Origin: Verrucomicrobiota bacterium
GTDB lineage: Bacteria; Verrucomicrobiota; Verrucomicrobiia; Verrucomicrobiales; Verrucomicrobiaceae
NCBI GenBank assembly: GCA_021413535.1
Contig: JAIOQF010000300.1
Span: forward strand, 1 to 11,768
Direction: 5' to 3'
DNA: 11,768 bases
The position numbers were made by a program, and so were the translations under genes. Positions 11,101 through 11,768 of the stretch are shown here, one piece after another. The notes under the pieces are model-generated. The model did no database searches. It was not told where the DNA came from and saw only the letters and a program-made list of their open reading frames with translations. The stretch's first letter is position 1, and each line of letters begins with the position of its first letter.

Positions 11101-11768
11101 CGATGTGACCCTGCGCCAAAGCGCCACCATGCCCACTCTCGGCATCGGCAGTGCCACGCCCATCCTGCAAAACTGGATTGAGAATGTGCTGCTCTTTAAC
11201 CCCAGCACTCAGACACCATCATTCTATCAACCGTGGTTGCGCCTCAATGAATCCAACGTCGCGGCATTCAAAGGTGTCAGCGCACTTTTGCCGGGGACCC
11301 TCAAGGTCACGGCCTTCTCTGGAGATATCAACGTGGTGGGAAATCTGACGCTCTCGCCATCCGCGCAGGGCACCGTGGATCTGATCGCGGGCGGCGCGAT
11401 CAACGGATTGCAGCCCAATGGCGTCACCACCATCAACAGCGTGCAAACCACGGCCTGGTCGGCGAGTCGGATCAACCTTTCCGATGCCAGCCCGGCTGCC
11501 GTGCCCGGAACCGCTTCACCTTATGCTTATCAAATACTTGCCGGAACCACGACCAGCCTCGCCAACAATTCAGGAAATGATTTTCTCGCGTTCGTGGACA
11601 ATCTGTTTGAAGAAACCGGTTCGACTCAGGGATCCGCAGCCGTCATTCAAAACAAGCAGGCGTTGCACGCCCCGGGGCCCTTGCACGCAGGAGATGTTAA
11701 TCCGGTTCATCTTTACGCAACGACCGGCGACATCTCAGGCCTGACCCTTTTCGCGGGCAAGGCTTCCC
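1997..11768 (+). CDS. Giant filamentous-haemagglutinin-type (TpsA) exoprotein, DUF3739 type; 3' end outside window
   Basis: One uninterrupted frame runs from an in-frame TGA at 1937-1939 to the last base, giving at least 3257 residues from GTG 1997. Domains in order: signal peptide (1-38); Ala/Gln-rich helical spacer (about 65-98); haemagglutination/TPS secretion domain (from about 121) with N-Q-N-G-I at 216-220; then a right-handed beta-helix type region of G/S/T/N/A/V-rich rungs with recurring IDVSGG, LDVSG and LDASG turns; conserved blocks near 648-716, 1640-1769 and 2613-2625; and the DUF3739-type C-terminal region from about 2798. TpsA proteins are exported by Sec, then threaded through a TpsB/FhaC Omp85 barrel, and act at the cell surface in adhesion, biofilm or competition; which applies here cannot be read from sequence. 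I found no cysteine and only about 47 lysines. Related family members run to about 4000 residues, so several hundred are probably missing. The start is uncertain (TTG 1982, GTG 1997, ATG 2075). No TpsB gene is visible. From memory, the Pseudomonas aeruginosa PdtA protein belongs to this type. Confidence 0.93.
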   Translation, partial: MPHSDSIPLFGAHSFREFAGTLATGIMLNMLLATSVNAGDILRGGAPANTARPQSSFGTNPAASIQARSDAKDALARTSQALNSVNAMQAAARAAAQANVKNLGVNPNNPAQQLPDVPNGLVPGGLQFVSATGASAPTQSAGGRGVQVTVRQTVQQALINWSKFNIGSNTTLKFDQSAGGADVGQWVAFNKVNDPTGQPSQILGSISAPGQVYVINQNGIIFGGSSQVNVHALVASSLPINDNLIARGLLNNPDAQFLFSALALPAGAKGTPAFTPPALPANAKQAANGELQNGDVTVQAGARLTAPTTAGNVGGRIVLVAPNVTNAGTISTPDGQTILAAGLQVGFDAHKSSDPSLRGLDTFVGAIVSPSSANPPYAGNVTNRGLIEAPRANVTMAGKSVNQLGVINSSTSVSLNGRIDLDASYNAVSNTAYDPVTLPDVPPFLFRSSGNVTLGQGSVTQILPEWSSTEKVVGTALALRSQINMRGATVHLAEQASVLAPSATVNLSAGKWDYTLSGVTQRSSFVYSGGQIYLDSGSMINVAGSTDISAPMSDNIVTVQLRGAELADRPLQRGGLLRGPSITVDLRKTGIYNGFAWVGTPLADLSGYVGLVQRSVGALTTEGGTVNLNAGGSVIMQKGSTIDVSGGFINYDGGLVKTTRVLYAGHIINIEDALPDKLYEGIYTGQFTSSHSRWGVTNTYQVPFMTGEHFEPAYVWGANGGRIGIQAPAMALDGTLLGNTVPGQRQRSNPPDTSTLELSFKSQQLVSPIYPFHSPTPPLITFEENGNPAPADAFTLDVSGNPLPLRADRQASVSLSPSLLTAAGFGHLKIENPDGDIIVPQGVALNAPISGSILFTAANISILGSVTAPGGSVSFTTYNISPTVVDALSRAATPLTPPPNTDRGNFTLGPLASLSTAGLLVDDRLSAPAPMSLPLVTTGGTVAINSYNTTLNEGSIIDVSGGVVMSTEGKRTYGNGGSITIKSGQDASIPSVIGGKLLLGATLKVFSGATGGSLAIQATRFQIGGALTGDNGLLLSPDFFNQGGFSSFTLTGLGEATDNPDEYLPGILIAPGTTIKPVVQSVLALTNVPGQNGITLVPLVKPDGLRPPVSLSFRSPGVKDLYTGLLVVRGDVMMSEGSKILADPLASVSFSGDTVTLLGKVITPGGSISITGANSFLSLDPNPPVALPTVYIGPRAFLSTAGTTVLIPDRWGNRTGSVLPGGSISLSGNIVAESGAVLDVSGTSGVLDLPPAYLNLNALLDGLATHQPLVPVSSGLTAPIYSSLGVPTTVDSNGGTIILKGGQELFVDAKLLGNAGGPTALGGTLIVSSGRFYPPASVQTPADINLVVTQSSPTIPRAGQNGIGRPVLDSTGTPLPGMGYFAADTFARGGFDSLALGGNVQFSGPVNINARRALAVGSGGVIFADDAVNLTAPYVALGTAFRVPFQAQQQDLQPFTQGGAPFYIPPTYGPGVLTVKADLIDIGNLSLQNIGRANLIADGGDIRGNGTFVIAGDLYLRAGQIYPTTAGNFTMVAFDGAAPGTITIAGSGNRQAPLSAAGTLSIYASVIQQGGVLRAPFGTINLGWDGSGTGPVDLVSGQSAPVTTQLNLTAGSITSVSGLGLLIPYGTNPTGNSWIDPTGLDITAGGLPIKGINLLAQSVTTAEGSVLDLRGGGDLYAYRWIQGTGGSMDVLASSSGFAVIPSYESNFSPFAPFNNTSVASALNGDPGYVNANLSVGDRVYLGASSGLAAGVYTLLPARYALLPGAFLVTPQSGTPIGTFSRPDGSSLVSGYRYNDLNGSRQVPSIYSRFEVASGSVVRARSEYADYFANSFLKEGALALGFNVPRLPMDAGHLIFQATTAMSLSGNVYAQGAAGGRGGLVDISSPLDILITGPGVSSGGGQLVLDATKLSSWGAESLLIGGVRKVGANGTTITVNTTNLTVDNPGAPLSGPEIILVATGSMTLTPGSQIMQTGSIAGAAETLLLGDASIPGSGDGTLLRVSADVSAQTIRSGVSASSVPNMIIGAGVQISGASLTLDSTYGTSLDPTAVLTGQAISLNSGQISLALDGSSPATAGLVLAGTALQSLQSAQSLSLLSYTSLDIYGFGQFSTQGSLALHAAEIRGFNNFGGVVTLSANDILIDNIAKGSVVGAVDAPSGFLSLNAGTIRIGSNTVKIDQYEGVILNATNGIFLSGTGGLNVQTALTANTPFITTTGAATQSLTSGGAMILQSPGGVGTPASAGLGASLTVTGSSVAANTNIYLQSGVLTLHATTGDVTVGGRLELGGTARELFDLVRYTNGGKVNLIADNGAVTLDGGSVVTVAAQSGGGNAGSILVSAANGAFTSLGTLQGAGGTGGLDGTFSLDAASLTSYATLNTILNTGVFNESRSIRIRTGNIVLSGIATAHNFDFSTDAGSITVTGTLDASGAQGGRIALAARDGLTLASGSILTVAGQNFDNAGKGGAVTLETRGNGGAVIDIKSGSTIDLSVTQAASLGQFTGTLHLRAPQNAAGTNLQINTINGTISNASSIVAEGYKIFTLNSAGGSTITAATRTSVQTNAQTFVDAIYGTANLGGLLPAAPLFNSAVLTVRPGAEIVNTLGNLTLGATVGTDDWNLSTFRFGPQNVPGVLTLRAAGNLFFANALSDGFTSSAYNSTLMTPSATLPLNAQSWSYRLVAGADFTAADFHRVLPLSSLGAGVGSLQLGRDGDTNISVPFGTNAQTSTAVAGHFQVIRTGSGDIDIATARDVQLLNAFATIYTAGTLISDPSLGGTFDVPILNASGGQTTLGAIQQSPAYPAQYTIGGGNVTINAQGDIAHLTQDITATLVADSSRELPMNWLYRRGYVDPTTGQFGIAKFGDVASTTWWVDFSNFFQSVGALGGGNVTMIAGGNVSNVDAVTPTNARMPGGTPNSNALVELGGGDVTVRAGKDIDGGVYYVERGQGILEAGGSIHTNSTRSPSLISIINAPPLQPETWLPTTLFVGKSSFDVNARGDVLLGPAANPFLLPGGYSNTFWYKTYFSTYGAASGVTASSLSGDVTLRQSATMPTLGIGSATPILQNWIENVLLFNPSTQTPSFYQPWLRLNESNVAAFKGVSALLPGTLKVTAFSGDINVVGNLTLSPSAQGTVDLIAGGAINGLQPNGVTTINSVQTTAWSASRINLSDASPAAVPGTASPYAYQILAGTTTSLANNSGNDFLAFVDNLFEETGSTQGSAAVIQNKQALHAPGPLHAGDVNPVHLYATTGDISGLTLFAGKAS
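2189..2290 (+). other. Ala/Gln-rich helical spacer before the TPS domain
   Basis: Residues about 65-98 (IQARSDAKDALARTSQAL onward) are rich in A, Q, R and S, without Gly or Pro, and are predicted helical by eye, in contrast to the all-beta remainder. In the DUF3739-type TpsA proteins I remember, a similar helix precedes an NPNNP-type linker and the secretion domain. Its role is unknown; it may hold the chain in the periplasm before export. Confidence 0.55.
2357..2830 (+). other. Haemagglutination-activity / TPS secretion domain
   Basis: Residues about 121-278. Landmarks: GLVPGGLQFV at the start; QQALINWSKFNIG (the TPS 'I-N-W-x-x-F-N-I' segment); TLKFDQSAGGADV; SQILGSISAPGQVYVINQNG; and VNVHALVASSLPI. 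The I-N-Q-N-G-I (215-220) corresponds to the N-P-N-G-I/L/M motif of classical FHA and HMW1 proteins, with Q in place of P as usual in this subgroup. This domain is what the TpsB partner recognises through its POTRA repeats and it caps the beta-helix. Confidence rests on several family landmarks in the right order. Confidence 0.9.
3938..4144 (+). other. Non-repetitive insertion in the beta-helix (aromatic/charged block)
   Basis: Residues about 648-716, directly after a GSTIDVSGG rung. The composition changes from G/S/T-rich rungs to Y, W, H, F, D and E: RVLYAGHIINIEDALPDKLY, then GIYTGQFTSSHSRWGVTNTY, then a return to a helix-like GANGGRIGIQAPAM. I remember similar blocks in related proteins, so it is probably a conserved extra-helical loop domain rather than a recent insertion. 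It would protrude from the fibre and could hold a binding function (inference). Confidence 0.5.
6914..7303 (+). other. Conserved central block of DUF3739-type TpsA
   Basis: Residues about 1640-1769. Landmarks in order: GLDITAGGLP, GSVLDLRGGGDLYAYRW, GTGGSMDVLASSSGF, NGDPGYVNANLSVGDRVYLG and LLPARYALLPGAFLVT. These phrases recur in large haemagglutinins of this type as I remember them. The second half lacks the Gly-rich rung pattern and looks like a globular module set into the fibre. Function unknown. Confidence 0.6.
8243..8260 (+). repeat. 9-bp perfect tandem repeat in the TpsA gene (LQS-LQS)
   Basis: TTGCAGAGC occurs twice head to tail, in frame, encoding Leu-Gln-Ser twice, followed by a degenerate AQS-LS continuation. 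It is probably a small slippage duplication that keeps the reading frame. It is too short to suggest phase variation. Confidence 0.7.
9827..9933 (+). other. Conserved WNLSTFRFGP block of TpsA
   Basis: Residues about 2611-2646: DDWNLSTFRFGPQNVPGVLT, then LRAAGNLFFANALSDGF. Trp, Phe and Arg stand out against the Gly/Ala/Ser background. It matches a phrase I associate with DUF3739-type haemagglutinins, and it marks entry into the conserved C-terminal half (SWSYRLVAGADF follows at about 9998-10033). Confidence 0.55.
10388..11768 (+). other. C-terminal DUF3739-type conserved region, cut by the window end
   Basis: Residues about 2798-3257. Landmarks: QYTIGGGNVTINAQGDIAHL, NWLYRRGYVDPTTGQFG, TTWWVDFSNFFQSVGALGGG (W2864, W2865), ELGGGDVTVRAGKDIDGGVY, LKVTAFSGDINVVGNLTLSP (from 3102) and HLYATTGDISGL (about 3238). 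This non-repetitive, aromatic-rich C-terminal part is the recognised signature of 'filamentous haemagglutinin family outer membrane protein' annotations linked with DUF3739. Function is not established. Exact domain borders need a profile search. Confidence 0.65.
10634..10670 (+). repeat. Two 13-bp direct repeats, 24-bp period (GGNV rungs)
   Basis: GGCGGCAACGTCA is found at 10634-10646 and 10658-10670. The 24-base period equals eight codons and encodes GGNVTMIA followed by GGNVSNVD, two successive turns or strands of the fibre. It is best read as local duplication or strong codon preference within the repeat protein, not as a regulatory site. Confidence 0.5.

Overview
The window reads as one strand of one apparent operon, all on the + strand, with about 98-99% of the bases coding: the 3' part of an outer-membrane porin gene (2-1210), a small exported coiled-coil protein (1213-1971), and the 5' part of a giant filamentous-haemagglutinin-type exoprotein gene (about 1997 to the window end, still open). 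Gaps are 2 nt and about 25 nt, so there is no non-coding stretch over 300 bases. I see no RNA gene, insertion sequence, CRISPR array, attachment site, origin, convincing promoter or terminator.

The signal peptides, the C-terminal Phe of the barrel, and the haemagglutinin secretion domain all say Gram-negative. The porin resembles the 'putative porin' (Porin_5-like) family, and the haemagglutinin resembles the large DUF3739-type TpsA proteins of Proteobacteria, Verrucomicrobiota and Acidobacteriota. Base composition is moderately GC-rich. My best guess is a Verrucomicrobiota member (soil or freshwater type) or a relative with similar gene content; the phylum assignment is inference from memory of family distribution, not proof.

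Region 1 (2-1210): C-terminal 402 residues of a beta-barrel porin, its N-terminus lying before the window. Region 2 (1213-1971): a 252-residue protein with a signal peptide, a long Lys/Glu-rich coiled coil, a compact C-terminal block and a Ser/Pro/Ala/Lys tail. Region 3 (1997-11768): at least 3257 residues of a TpsA-type protein with signal peptide, short Ala/Gln-rich helical spacer, haemagglutination/TPS domain carrying an N-Q-N-G-I motif, a very long Gly/Ser/Thr/Asn-rich beta-helix, several conserved non-repetitive blocks, and the start of the C-terminal DUF3739-type region. I read no cysteine in the whole open frame.

How the parts may work together (inference): all three products would leave the cytoplasm by Sec. 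The exoprotein would cross the outer membrane through a TpsB/FhaC-type Omp85 transporter, which is not in this window, and the porin and coiled-coil protein would sit in the outer membrane and periplasm. The recurring question is whether the porin and the coiled-coil protein are dedicated partners of the exoprotein or simply co-transcribed with it. None of the genes is individually a new family to my eye; the three-gene arrangement is the part that looks under-described.
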